Shown: positions 38,998-51,917 of the stretch, piece after piece | Layout: the number at the start of each line of letters is the position of its first letter | How positions within the stretch are numbered: the first letter of the stretch is position 1 | NCBI GenBank assembly: GCA_025362495.1 | Contig: JANYGI010000216.1 | Span: 1-52,473 of the forward strand | Direction of reading: 5' to 3' | From: Byssovorax sp. | Lineage (GTDB): Bacteria; Myxococcota_A; Polyangia; Polyangiales; Polyangiaceae | DNA length: 52,473 bases | The notes under the pieces: generated by a model | Database searches by the model: none | What the model saw: the letters and a program-made list of their open reading frames with translations, nothing else | Told to the model about the DNA's origin: nothing | Position numbers and translations under genes: made by a program

Positions 38998-41136
38998 TCA
39001 GCGGCCACGCGGCGACGAGGTGTTGATCAGCAGCCGCAGAAAGCGAGCCGTCCGCTGCACGATCAGCAGATCGGGGCGCCCGTCGTGATCGACGTCGGCG
39101 ATCGCGACGTCCCGCTCGTCGCCGCCGAAGCGCTGCGGGCTCCGGAACGTGCCGTCGCCGTTGCCCGCGAGGTACGCGGACGGTGAGCCCTGCGCGACGA
39201 GATCGAGCACGCCGTCTCCATCGAGATCCACCGCCGTGAGCCGACCGATGCCGCCCACCGCGGCGACGCTCGCCGGCGGCGCGAAGCCGCGCGCACCCAC
39301 GCCGAGGAGCACGCTCAGATCTTCGCCCTGCGCGGGCGCGACCGCGAGATCGAGCCGGCCATCCCCGTTGAAATCGCCGACCGTGAGAGCCTTCCTCGCC
39401 GCGCCGCCGAGGACCCGCTGCGCAGGCTCGAAGTGCCCATCGCCTCGACCGAAGAGCACCGAGAGCCCCGCGTCGGTGGCGACCGCGAGATCGAGCTTCC
39501 CATCGCCGTCGAGGTCTGCGGCAGCGGCGCTAGCGAGCGCTCCATCGAGCTCGATCGCGCGCGCGGTCTCGAACGTTCCATCGCCCTTTCCCCGCAGCAA
39601 CGAGGCGCTCCGCGATCCGGGCGAGAGCAGCACCAGATCGACGTTGCGATCGCCGTCGAAGTCGCCGAGGGCGAGCTGACGCGCGTCCACGTCGCTCCAC
39701 TTCGTCGCCGGCCCGAACGTTCCATCACCTTTGCCGAGCAGCACGACGGCGAAGGACGCGCTCACGACGTCGAGCTTGCCGTCGCCGTTCAGATCGACCA
39801 GCGCGAGCTCCGCGCCCGCGTCGGCGGGGCGGAGCGAGGTCACGCCCGCCGCATGAAAATAGCCCTTTCCATCGCCCCGGTGGACGGTGAAGCGATCGGT
39901 GTAGTCGGCGTCGGTGACGACGCAATCGGGCTCCCCGTCGCCGTCGACGTCGCCGACCACCACGCGCTTGGCATCGCGTGACACGAGGACCGCGCGCTCC
40001 CCGCGGAACGTCCCGTCGCCCTTGCCGAGGAGCACGTCGAGCCCGGTCGTCACTGCCACGAGATCGAGCTCGCCGTCGCCGTCGAGATCCGCCGCCGCGA
40101 GCGCGGTCGGCTTGCTGCTGAGGCCGGCGTACTCGCCCTTGCGGAAGGTGCCATCGCCGTTCCCGAGCAGCGTCAGCACCGTCCCGCCGCGCGACATGCC
40201 CACCAGGAGATCGCCCTTGCCGTCGCCGTCGACATCCCCGGCGGCCATCGCGCTCGCCCGCTGCCAGAACTCGAAGTTCGCCGCGACCGCGGGGCCCTTC
40301 CCGAGATCGATCGTCAACCACTCTTCTTCCTGCTCGTAGGACGTCGCGGCTATATCGGCCCTGCCATCGTGGTTCACATCCTCGACGGCGATGGCGTTGC
40401 GGTGAATGTCGCTGTCGATCGAGGTGATCTTGCCGGCCCGGAGCTCGGTGCCCGCGTTGAAGAGCGTCACGCTCTCGGTCCGGCTGACGGCGAAGAGATC
40501 GAGCTTCCCGTCGCCGTAGAAGTCCGCGGCGAAGAGCCCGGTGATCCCGTGAATCGAAGGGTAAACGACCGGATTGGCGAGGTCGCGTCGGCCCTGTCCG
40601 CGCATCACGCTCACCGTGCCCGCGGCGCTGGCGACCGCCAGATCGACGTGGCCATCGCCGTCGAAATCGCCGGCGGCGATCGCGGACACGGACTCGATGC
40701 GAGGAGATCCCGAGACCTCGTCAAAGGCTCCATCGCCCCGACCGAGCATCAGGCGCACGTAGCCGGGGAAGGCGACGACGAGATCGATCTTGCCGTCACC
40801 GTCGAAGTCCGTGGCGACGATGGCGCTCGGGTTGTCGCGATTGCCGACCACGACGCGCGCTTCTCCAAAGGTCCCATCCCCCTTGCCGAGCAGCGTGGCC
40901 ACCCCGAAGCTCGGGCCCACGATCACCAGATCCGGGTGGCGATCGCCGTCGACGTCGGCGACGGCGATCCCCGTCGCGGGACCCGGAATCGCGAGGCTGG
41001 GCGTGGTCTCGAAGCTCAGCGCTCGCGCCGGCTCGCCCGCCGCATGCGCGGTGCCTGAAGCGCTCTCGCCGCACGCGGCGACCAGACCGAGCAGGGCCGC
41101 TCCGATCGCCCGGTGCCAGCGGGAAGAAGAGATCAT
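38998..41136 (-). CDS. FG-GAP/VCBS repeat lipoprotein with 14 calcium-binding repeats
   Basis: This 712-residue lipoprotein has a signal ending LLGLVAAC (Cys22). I count 14 repeats of a D-x-D/N-x-D-G-x-x-D loop (for example VADVDGDRHPDLVI, ATDFDGDGKIDLVV, AADLDGDGELDLVA), spaced 40-50 residues apart, each followed by a GxGDGTF motif. Fourteen repeats equal two seven-bladed beta-propellers, as in integrin-like adhesins. Each loop should bind a calcium ion. Surface binding or adhesion is the likely role; no enzyme domain is fused. It is divergent from the large histidine kinase, with a 256-bp AT-richer gap between them. Confidence 0.9.
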   Translation of the reverse strand: MISSSRWHRAIGAALLGLVAACGESASGTAHAAGEPARALSFETTPSLAIPGPATGIAVADVDGDRHPDLVIVGPSFGVATLLGKGDGTFGEARVVVGNRDNPSAIVATDFDGDGKIDLVVAFPGYVRLMLGRGDGAFDEVSGSPRIESVSAIAAGDFDGDGHVDLAVASAAGTVSVMRGQGRRDLANPVVYPSIHGITGLFAADFYGDGKLDLFAVSRTESVTLFNAGTELRAGKITSIDSDIHRNAIAVEDVNHDGRADIAATSYEQEEEWLTIDLGKGPAVAANFEFWQRASAMAAGDVDGDGKGDLLVGMSRGGTVLTLLGNGDGTFRKGEYAGLSSKPTALAAADLDGDGELDLVAVTTGLDVLLGKGDGTFRGERAVLVSRDAKRVVVGDVDGDGEPDCVVTDADYTDRFTVHRGDGKGYFHAAGVTSLRPADAGAELALVDLNGDGKLDVVSASFAVVLLGKGDGTFGPATKWSDVDARQLALGDFDGDRNVDLVLLSPGSRSASLLRGKGDGTFETARAIELDGALASAAAADLDGDGKLDLAVATDAGLSVLFGRGDGHFEPAQRVLGGAARKALTVGDFNGDGRLDLAVAPAQGEDLSVLLGVGARGFAPPASVAAVGGIGRLTAVDLDGDGVLDLVAQGSPSAYLAGNGDGTFRSPQRFGGDERDVAIADVDHDGRPDLLIVQRTARFLRLLINTSSPRGR

Positions 41137-41392
41137 GGTGGTCTGATGCGGTCCGCGGCGAGAGCGTCAAGGAGGCGACTCCCGACTCCAGCACTGTTGT
41201 GAGCGAAGCTGCAAGAATATGGCGACATTATCGTCACATGTGGCGACCTGGTGTGGGGCGTTCGTGTTAGGGAGTCCCGAAAAGCATCTGTTTACGTGCT
41301 GGAGCGTTTGTTGCCACGCGAGCCATTCCCGCGCTTTGTGATCGAGTGACGAGGAGCGACCGCCCTCTCGCGATCATTGATGGAGCCTAATC

Positions 41393-45894
<4,502 letters not shown>

Positions 45895-45895
<1 letters not shown>

Positions 45896-47187
45896 TGTCG
45901 TCCGCGAGCATCCTGCTGGTCGACGATCAGCCCGCTAACCTCCTCGCCCTCGAGGCGATCCTCCAGCCGCTGGGCCACCAGCTCGTCTCGGCAGAGTCGG
46001 GCGCGGCCGCGCTCAAGCAGATCTTGCTCCGTGAGTTCGCGGTGATCTTGCTCGACGCGCGCATGCCCGGGCTCGACGGCTACGAGACCGCGGCGCTGAT
46101 CCGACAGCGCGAGCGCTCGGCGAACACGCCGATCATCTTCCTGACCGCCGACGCGGGCGATCGCGAAGCCACGCTCCGCGCCTACGATCACGGCGCCGTC
46201 GACTTCCTCGGCAAGCCCTTCGAGCCGAAGATCCTCCGCGCCAAGGTCGCGATCTTCGTCTCGCTCTACCTGCAGGGGGAGCAGATCAAGCAGCAAGCCG
46301 CGAGCATCCGCGAGCAGGAGCAAGTCACCGCGCGCTCCGAGGCGGCGCGCCAGTCCGCCGAGTGGCTGCGCGAACAGGAGAGGGCGCACGTCGAGCGCCT
46401 CGAAGAGGAGCGGCGCGCCGCGGAGCAGCACGCCGAGGCGCTCGCCAAGGTCAGCGCCGAGCTCGTGCGCAGCAACCGCGAGCTCGAGCAGGTCGCCTAC
46501 GGCGCCTCGCACGATCTCAAGGCCCCGCTGCGCGGGATCGCCACCGTCTGCGACTGGCTCGAAGAAGACATCGCCGACGCCATGACCGACGACTCGCGCA
46601 AGCACCTCGGGCAGCTCCGCAGCCGCGTGCGCCGCATGGGCGCGATCGTCGACGGCATCCTCGCCTTCGCCCGCGTCGGCCAGGCCCGCGCGCAGCCCGA
46701 GCTGGTGGACTTCGGCGCTCTCGTGCGCGACGTCGTCGAGCTGCTCCATCCGCCCGAGGGCGCGACGATCACCATCACCCCGGGGATGCCCGTCGCGCGC
46801 ACGCAGCGGCAGCTGCTCGAGCAGGTGTTCTCGAACCTGATCGGCAACGCGCTCAAGTACGCGCGGCGCGCCGACTCGTGCATCGTGGTGAGCGTGAGCG
46901 TGGGCCCGAGCTTCTACGAGGTCTCGGTCGCCGACAACGGCCCCGGGATCGCCGAGCAGTACCACGAGCGCATCTGGAGCTTGTTTCAGCGGCTGGAGTC
47001 GCAAGATCAGATCGAGGGCACCGGCGTCGGCCTGGCCCTCGTGAAGAAGATCGTCGACGGGCAAGGCGGCCGCGTGTGGGTCGAGTCGCAGCCCGGCCAC
47101 GGCGCGACGTTCAAGTTCCTCTGGCCGATCCTGCCCACCTCGCCGGTGAGCGGCATCATCGCCGTCGTGCCCGCGACGGCAGCGTAG
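45895..47187 (+). CDS. Receiver-histidine kinase, second gene of the signalling operon
   Basis: This 430-residue soluble kinase starts at ATG 45895, whose A is the last base of the upstream TGA stop (TGATG). It has an N-terminal receiver (LVDDQ, phospho-acceptor D54, K107), a long coiled coil (125-200, rich in Glu/Gln/Arg), HisKA with H206 in GASHDLKAPLRG, and HATPase with NLIGNALKYA, DNGPGI and GTGVGLALVKKI. The input receiver could be phosphorylated by the upstream kinase and modulate its own catalytic half. Receiver-first kinases are common in phytochrome-type and phosphorelay networks. The overlap means the two are translated together. Confidence 0.92.
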
Positions 47188-47238
47188 CGAAGCTGGGCTC
47201 CCGCCGTCGCCGGCGAGAGCGTCGTGGGTGGCGCGCCA

Positions 47239-47781
47239 CTACGCCGCGGTGACGGTGGCCCGGAGCGCTTCGACCTCGATCTCGATGGTCACCATCTCGC
47301 CGATGAGCACGCCGCCCGCCTCCAGCACCTGATTCCACCCGAGCCCGAAGTCCTTGCGATGAAGGGTGGCGCGAGCGCTGTAGTGCACGCGGGTGTTGCC
47401 CCAGGGATCCTGGTTGAGGCCGTTGAGCTCGACCTGGAGGGTGATCTCTCGCGTGTGCCCGTGCATCGTCAGATCGCCAGCCACCTCGATGCTCTCACCC
47501 ACGGTGAGGACGCGGCGGCTCTGGAAGGTGATGAGCGGGTGGATCTTGGCGTCGAAGAACTCGGGCGAGAGGAGGTGCTCGTCCCGCTTCTTGTCGCGCG
47601 TATCGATGCTGGCGACCTGGATCGTGGCCGACACCGCCGACGCCGCGGGGTTGTCCTGGTCGACCTCGATCAGCCCGCTCCAGTCCGTGAAGGTGCCCCG
47701 GGTCTTCGAGATGACCATGTGGCGCACCACGAAGTCGACGCTGGAGTGTGCGGTATCGATCGCCCATCGTTCCGTTGCCAT
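47239..47781 (-). CDS. YceI-family protein
   Basis: This 180-residue protein of the YceI lipocalin-like family binds polyisoprenoid or fatty lipids. ERWAIDTAHSSVDFVVRHMVISKTRGTFTDWSG is the family start, followed by ASIDTRDKKRDEHLLSPEFFDAKIHPLITFQSRRV and the closing strand VHYSARATLHRKDFGLGWN. It has no signal peptide here, although many homologues are exported. The ATG at 47781 follows GGAGGG. A TGAAAT/ATTTCA dyad lies upstream (47835-47852). Confidence 0.92.
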   Translation of the reverse strand: MATERWAIDTAHSSVDFVVRHMVISKTRGTFTDWSGLIEVDQDNPAASAVSATIQVASIDTRDKKRDEHLLSPEFFDAKIHPLITFQSRRVLTVGESIEVAGDLTMHGHTREITLQVELNGLNQDPWGNTRVHYSARATLHRKDFGLGWNQVLEAGGVLIGEMVTIEIEVEALRATVTAA

Positions 47782-47967
47782 CGCTGTCCCTCCGAAGTGA
47801 TGTGCCTTTCTCCTGGCAAGCCGCAGGCCGGGCTTGAAATCAGCGAATTTCACGGAAAAACCGCGGGGCGTCAAGAGCGGGTGGGAGGGCCATTGTGGCA
47901 TTTCACCACGGCGGCTCCGCCTGTGGCGCGATGGATCACATCTCGGCTCGACGCCCCCGCAAAGGCT

Positions 47968-48846
47968 TCATGCCACCACCCGCGCAATGCCCCCTCCCGC
48001 TCGCCACCCCGCGGCCTGCAGCTCCGGCGCCTCGATGAACTCCCCCAGCGCGGCCACCAGCGCTTCGGGCCGCTCGTGCTGCGGGAAGTGCCCGCAGCCG
48101 GGGAAATGCGTCACCACCGCGCCGTCGACCATCAGCTCGAACGCGCGGCTGTGGGCCACGGGGATGACGCCGTCGCGATCACCCCAGTAGAGCGCCACCG
48201 GCGGCAGCGCCCCGAGCGAGGCCGCGTGATCGGCGAAGAGCCGCTTCTGACCGCGCCAGTCGATCACGTCACGCACCGTGCGCCCGAGCGCCATCGCCGT
48301 TCCAGGCATCGAGTTGACCCAGCTCAACCAGGCCACGTCGTCGGGATCGAAGAAGCCTCCCATGGTGCGCATGACCATCCTCGTGGCGGGGCCCATGAAC
48401 GGTTGACCGAGGCGCTCCACCACGCCGGCGAGGGAGATCAAGCGCAGGCCGAGGCCGACCTCGGAGCCGAGCCCGCCCGCGGCGACGAGGCCGAGGCGGC
48501 GAATGCGCGCGCGGCGTTCGAGCAGGAGATACTGCGCGAGGCCGCCGCCGAACGAGTGGCCCACGACGTCGGCGTCGTCGAGGCCGAGGGCGTCGAACCA
48601 CGCGCCCATCACCTTCGCGTACCAGGCCAGCTCGTAGCTCGCATCGGGGCGCGCCGAGAGGCCATGGCCCGGGAGATCGGGCATGAGAACGCGGCGGCCG
48701 CGCGCCAGGGCGGGGGCAACGCGACGCCAGGTGCGGTGCGAGTCGTGGAGCCCGTGGAGCAGCACGAGAGGCCGGCCCCGGCCCAGCTCCGCCCAGTGGA
48801 TGTCGGTGTCGTGAACTCGCGTGATGAATCGGTTGGCGTCGTTCAT
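47968..48846 (-). CDS. Alpha/beta hydrolase
   Basis: This 292-residue hydrolase has the oxyanion motif HGLHDSHRTW, nucleophile elbow GHSFGG (S98), acid in YWGDRDGVIP and catalytic His in GCGHFPQHERPE. A helical cap (about 130-215, VVERLGQPFMGPATRMVMRTMGG) shapes the pocket. It has no signal peptide. AGGTGA precedes the ATG at 48846. Substrate cannot be deduced; esters or haloalkanes are typical of this fold. It is 186 bp upstream of the YceI gene on the same strand. Confidence 0.9.
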   Translation of the reverse strand: MNDANRFITRVHDTDIHWAELGRGRPLVLLHGLHDSHRTWRRVAPALARGRRVLMPDLPGHGLSARPDASYELAWYAKVMGAWFDALGLDDADVVGHSFGGGLAQYLLLERRARIRRLGLVAAGGLGSEVGLGLRLISLAGVVERLGQPFMGPATRMVMRTMGGFFDPDDVAWLSWVNSMPGTAMALGRTVRDVIDWRGQKRLFADHAASLGALPPVALYWGDRDGVIPVAHSRAFELMVDGAVVTHFPGCGHFPQHERPEALVAALGEFIEAPELQAAGWRAGGGIARVVA

Positions 48847-49052
48847 GGGTCACCTGGCCGGCAGCAAGGGCGCGCCGCGCGGCGAAACCCCCAGAAAAAG
48901 CGGCGATTGCCTGCGTTGTTAGCGCGTCGCGTCAATGCTACGCCGGATCGAGGTATCGCGTCATCCAGGGTAATACTTCAGCGAGGGGTCAGGCCGATCC
49001 CGACGTGGCCCGCCCGCGCTTCCCCCGCTCTGGTTGACGTGATTCCCGGGTC

Positions 49053-49742
49053 GTGGCACCTCCCGATCCGGTGCTGCCCCGCGCGACAGATCCCGCAGAA
49101 CCCCTCCGCGCGAGCCGTCCTGGCCCGCGGCTCTGGGGCGCGTCGCTGCTGCTCGCGGCCGCGCTGCTCGCGCCGGGCGCCTCGGCCTCACCGCCGAAGC
49201 ACCTGCGCGCCGAGGGCAAGGCGTCGAGCGGCGCGCAGGCCACGCGGCTCGTCCGCACCGGCGACGATCTCGACGTCCAGACCGGCAATCTCCGCCTCAC
49301 CGACGCGGCGCGCGGCCGGCTCGAGCGCATCGCGGCGCGGTTTCACAAGGTCACGAAGCGGCGCCTCGTGATCACCGGCGGCTCGCGCACGCCGACGCGC
49401 CAGGCCGAGCTGATGTTCGAGAAGCTCGACCACGGCGACAACCTCCTCGCACTCTACGAGAAGGCCCTCGCGACCGAGATCCAGGTCGCCTACCGCGACG
49501 GCGTGAAGCGCCACCTCTCGAAGGCCAAGCAGATCACGGCGATCCGCGATCTCATCAACGCCCAGATCAAGCGCGGCCTCTTCATCTCGCGGCACCTGCA
49601 GTCCGGCGCGGCCGACGTGCGGTCGATCAACATGACGCCCGCGCGCGTGCAGGCCTTCCGCGCCTCGGTCGCCGCCGAGCCGGGCGTGGTGCTCCTCGAC
49701 GAGCGCGACGCGGCCGAGCAGCACTTTCACCTCAGCCTCTGA
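49053..49742 (+). CDS. Exported LAS-type (M15-like) metallopeptidase
   Basis: This protein of 229 residues starts at GTG 49053, with a hydrophobic segment at about 28-44 (GASLLLAAALLAPGASA) acting as a signal peptide. The C-terminal half carries the two zinc-ligand motifs of the LAS fold: SRHLQSGAAD (S179, H181, D188, H-x6-D) and EQHFH (E222, H224, H226) near the C-terminus, so the site looks complete. LVITGGSRTPTRQAELMF precedes the first motif. The family includes D-Ala-D-Ala carboxypeptidases and peptidoglycan endopeptidases; activity on the cell wall is inferred. No Shine-Dalgarno sequence is evident. Confidence 0.75.
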   Translation: MAPPDPVLPRATDPAEPLRASRPGPRLWGASLLLAAALLAPGASASPPKHLRAEGKASSGAQATRLVRTGDDLDVQTGNLRLTDAARGRLERIAARFHKVTKRRLVITGGSRTPTRQAELMFEKLDHGDNLLALYEKALATEIQVAYRDGVKRHLSKAKQITAIRDLINAQIKRGLFISRHLQSGAADVRSINMTPARVQAFRASVAAEPGVVLLDERDAAEQHFHLSL

Positions 49743-49789
49743 TCGCGGCTGCGCGGCAGGCACGACAGACTGCCACTCTCGCGCCCCGA

Positions 49790-49818
49790 GGCTCCTGCGC
49801 CGCCTCCCGTCAGGAGCC
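49790..49818. terminator. Possible terminator hairpin
   Basis: GGCTCCTG (49790-49797) pairs with CAGGAGCC (49811-49818) around 13 bases, between convergent genes. The right arm covers the stop codon of the minus-strand gene. No T-tract follows. Confidence 0.4.
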
Positions 49819-50865
49819 AGGGGGGCACTCGGGCACCGGATCGACGCCGCCGAAGAACTCGCGCGCTATCCGCCGCCAGGCCTCCCGGTTCTCGGCCGGG
49901 CCACACTTGAACGGCAGCGTCGAGAGCGGTTTGCCCTCGAGGATCTCCCTGGATTCCCGGTAGTAGCGCAGCGCGAGCTCGGCCGCGTACTCCCGCGCAG
50001 CGCCGCGCCCGGCGAACGCGTAATAGACACCATCCATCATCGTCTCGGTCGGCGAATAGGGCGCGAGACAGGCGCTCTTCTTGCCGCAGCGAGCGACGAT
50101 GCGGGCGTGGATCGGGGCGAGCGCGCGGGCCGACCAGCCGTCGTTGAGGTGAAACACCTCGTGAAATAGCGTATCACGCACGGCCTCGGCCGAGATGTTC
50201 ACCACGCCGTAGAGGTTGTATCCGAGGTTCCGCTGGACGGCGAAGGCCGAGGGGGCCTGCTTGCTCGTCGAGTAGAAGAAGCGGAGATCCACGGGTCGGT
50301 CGCGGAACGTCACCGGGCCGAGGGCGGCGAGCTCGGTGAGGAAGCGTCGGTAGCCACGGAAGGCGTCGAGGATCCACGCGAGCTGCTCGCGGTTCGCGCC
50401 GATGGGACGCGCCGGGAGCAAATGCACCTTGCCGCCACGGCCATCCTCGCTCGTCTCCTCGGGGAGCAGCCCCGCGAGACTGCCAGTCTCCGAGTAGAGC
50501 GTGAGGGCCAGCTCGCGCGACGGCGGCTCGTCCTCGTAGCGGAGCGCGAGCAGGCATCGGATCCGCGGCTCGGTCGAGAGGCTCGCGGGGCAGACGCGCC
50601 GGACCGCGTCGGTGCGGAGATCGGTCGCGAGGAACAGCACGCGCTCGGCGTCCTCGGCCCGCAGATCGGGCCCGATCGCGACCTCCGCCCCGGGCGCGGG
50701 CGCGGGAGGCGCAGGATCGATCGGCGCCGTGACGCTCGATGGAGGCGCCGTCACCGCGGCGATCGCGCGCAGCGCGGGCGGCCGATCACCCGCGCCGCAC
50801 GCGAGGAGCGAGAGCCCGAGCAGCACCGCGAAGAGGCGCGAGCGCAGCACCATGCGGGCGAGCAT
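49810..50865 (-). CDS. Lipoprotein with HExxH zinc-metalloprotease motif
   Basis: The signal sequence ends LSLLAC (about Cys23). ATG 50865 or 50853 is the likely start, and a longer frame reaching 50940 runs through the upstream palindrome. An Ala/Pro linker follows to about 60. The globular part contains DTLFHEVFHLNDGWS, in which HEVFH (235-239) is a zincin active-site motif with two His ligands and the general-base Glu. The third ligand is not obvious. Cys at about 92 and 104 could pair. It is divergent from the hydrolase/dehydrogenase operon. A secreted zinc peptidase is the best reading, but non-catalytic HExxH matches occur. Confidence 0.7.
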   Translation of the reverse strand: MLARMVLRSRLFAVLLGLSLLACGAGDRPPALRAIAAVTAPPSSVTAPIDPAPPAPAPGAEVAIGPDLRAEDAERVLFLATDLRTDAVRRVCPASLSTEPRIRCLLALRYEDEPPSRELALTLYSETGSLAGLLPEETSEDGRGGKVHLLPARPIGANREQLAWILDAFRGYRRFLTELAALGPVTFRDRPVDLRFFYSTSKQAPSAFAVQRNLGYNLYGVVNISAEAVRDTLFHEVFHLNDGWSARALAPIHARIVARCGKKSACLAPYSPTETMMDGVYYAFAGRGAAREYAAELALRYYRESREILEGKPLSTLPFKCGPAENREAWRRIAREFFGGVDPVPECPPGS

Positions 50866-50922
50866 ACCAGGCTTCGCCCCGGCGTCGGCCTCGCGGCGGG
50901 CTCGCGAGGGCCACCGCAAAAA

Positions 50923-50941
50923 ATTGTTGCGCCGCAACAAT
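50923..50941. promoter_or_regulatory. Perfect 19-nt palindromic operator
   Basis: ATTGTTGCGCCGCAACAAT has 9-base arms around a single central C. It lies 4 bases upstream of the -35 element of the hydrolase-dehydrogenase operon, centred near -49. Confidence 0.7.
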
Positions 50942-50945
50942 CGCG

Positions 50946-50974
50946 TTGACCAGCGCTGCGGCGGCGTCTACCTT
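50946..50974 (+). promoter_or_regulatory. Sigma-70-type promoter of the hydrolase-dehydrogenase operon
   Basis: TTGACC (50946-50951), an exact 17-base spacer and TACCTT (50969-50974). It would give a leader of about 100 nt before the ATG at 51081. Confidence 0.65.
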
Positions 50975-51080
50975 CGGCGACGTCGGGACCCCGGGAGTAG
51001 CGCGGCGTCGTCGCCTGGCCGTCGCTCCGGGGGGTGGTGGTTCCGTCCTTTTGCATCGCACCAAAAAAGGATCGCCGACC

Positions 51081-51917
51081 ATGTCCAGCCCCCCTGTCGA
51101 GCTCACGCTGAAGCTCTCCTCAGGCCGCCTCCGCGCGCACAGCTTCGGCCCCGAGACCGGGCGGCTCACGCTCTGCGTCCACGGCCTCTCGGCCAACTCG
51201 CGCAGCTACGATGTCCTCGGCGGCGAGCTCGCGGGGCCGGGCCGGCGCCTCGTCGCGATCGACCTCCGGGGCCGTGGATTCAGCGAGATCACCGGCCCTG
51301 GCACCCACGGCTGGAGCAACCACGCGCGCGACGTGCTCGAGGCCGCGACCCGGCTCGGGGCCGAGCGGTTCGATTACATCGGCCACTCGATGGGCGCCTT
51401 CATCGGGATGGAGACCGCCGTTCAGGCCCCCGCTCGCGTCGAGAATCTCGTGCTCATCGACGCCGTCGGCGTGCCCGAACCGGCCTCGCTCGTGCCGATC
51501 GTTGCTGCGGTGCAGCGCCTCGGATCGATCCACGCGGACGCCGACGCGTACGTGGCGAAGGTGAGGAGCCTCGGCACGATCACCCCCTGGAGCCCCGCCT
51601 GGGAGACGCATTATCGCTACGACCTCATCGCGGCCGACGGCGGGGTCCGCCCCCGCACCGACCACGCCGCCGTGCTCGAAGACCTGGCTCATGGTGCACT
51701 GCAACACCCGCGCACGTTCTGGCCGAAGCTGACGATGCGGACGCTGCTCGTGCGCGCGGGCCTGCCCCTCGGCGAGGGCTTCATCGTCAGCGCCGCCGAC
51801 CGCGACGCCTTCGTCCGCGAGGCGCCGCGAGCCGAGGCGGTCGACGTCGAGGCCAATCATTACGGAGTCATCACTCACCCTCGAACTGCAGACGCGATCC
51901 GGAGTTTCCTCTCATGA
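51081..51917 (+). CDS. Alpha/beta hydrolase, operon partner of hydroxybutyrate dehydrogenase
   Basis: This 278-residue protein has no signal peptide. It shows the oxyanion HGLSANSRSYDV, nucleophile elbow GHSMGAF (S103), and the C-terminal His in EANHYGVI. AAGG lies 11 bases before the ATG. Its stop overlaps the dehydrogenase start (ATGA). Next to a 3-hydroxybutyrate dehydrogenase, an esterase that releases 3-hydroxybutyrate from an ester or oligomer would make sense, but it could equally serve another ester in the same pathway; the sequence does not decide. Confidence 0.88.
   Translation: MSSPPVELTLKLSSGRLRAHSFGPETGRLTLCVHGLSANSRSYDVLGGELAGPGRRLVAIDLRGRGFSEITGPGTHGWSNHARDVLEAATRLGAERFDYIGHSMGAFIGMETAVQAPARVENLVLIDAVGVPEPASLVPIVAAVQRLGSIHADADAYVAKVRSLGTITPWSPAWETHYRYDLIAADGGVRPRTDHAAVLEDLAHGALQHPRTFWPKLTMRTLLVRAGLPLGEGFIVSAADRDAFVREAPRAEAVDVEANHYGVITHPRTADAIRSFLS

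Noticed and set aside
47835-47852. TGAAAT/ATTTCA dyad upstream of the YceI gene
   Set aside because: The arms are only 6 bases with a 6-base spacer, so chance is a fair explanation.
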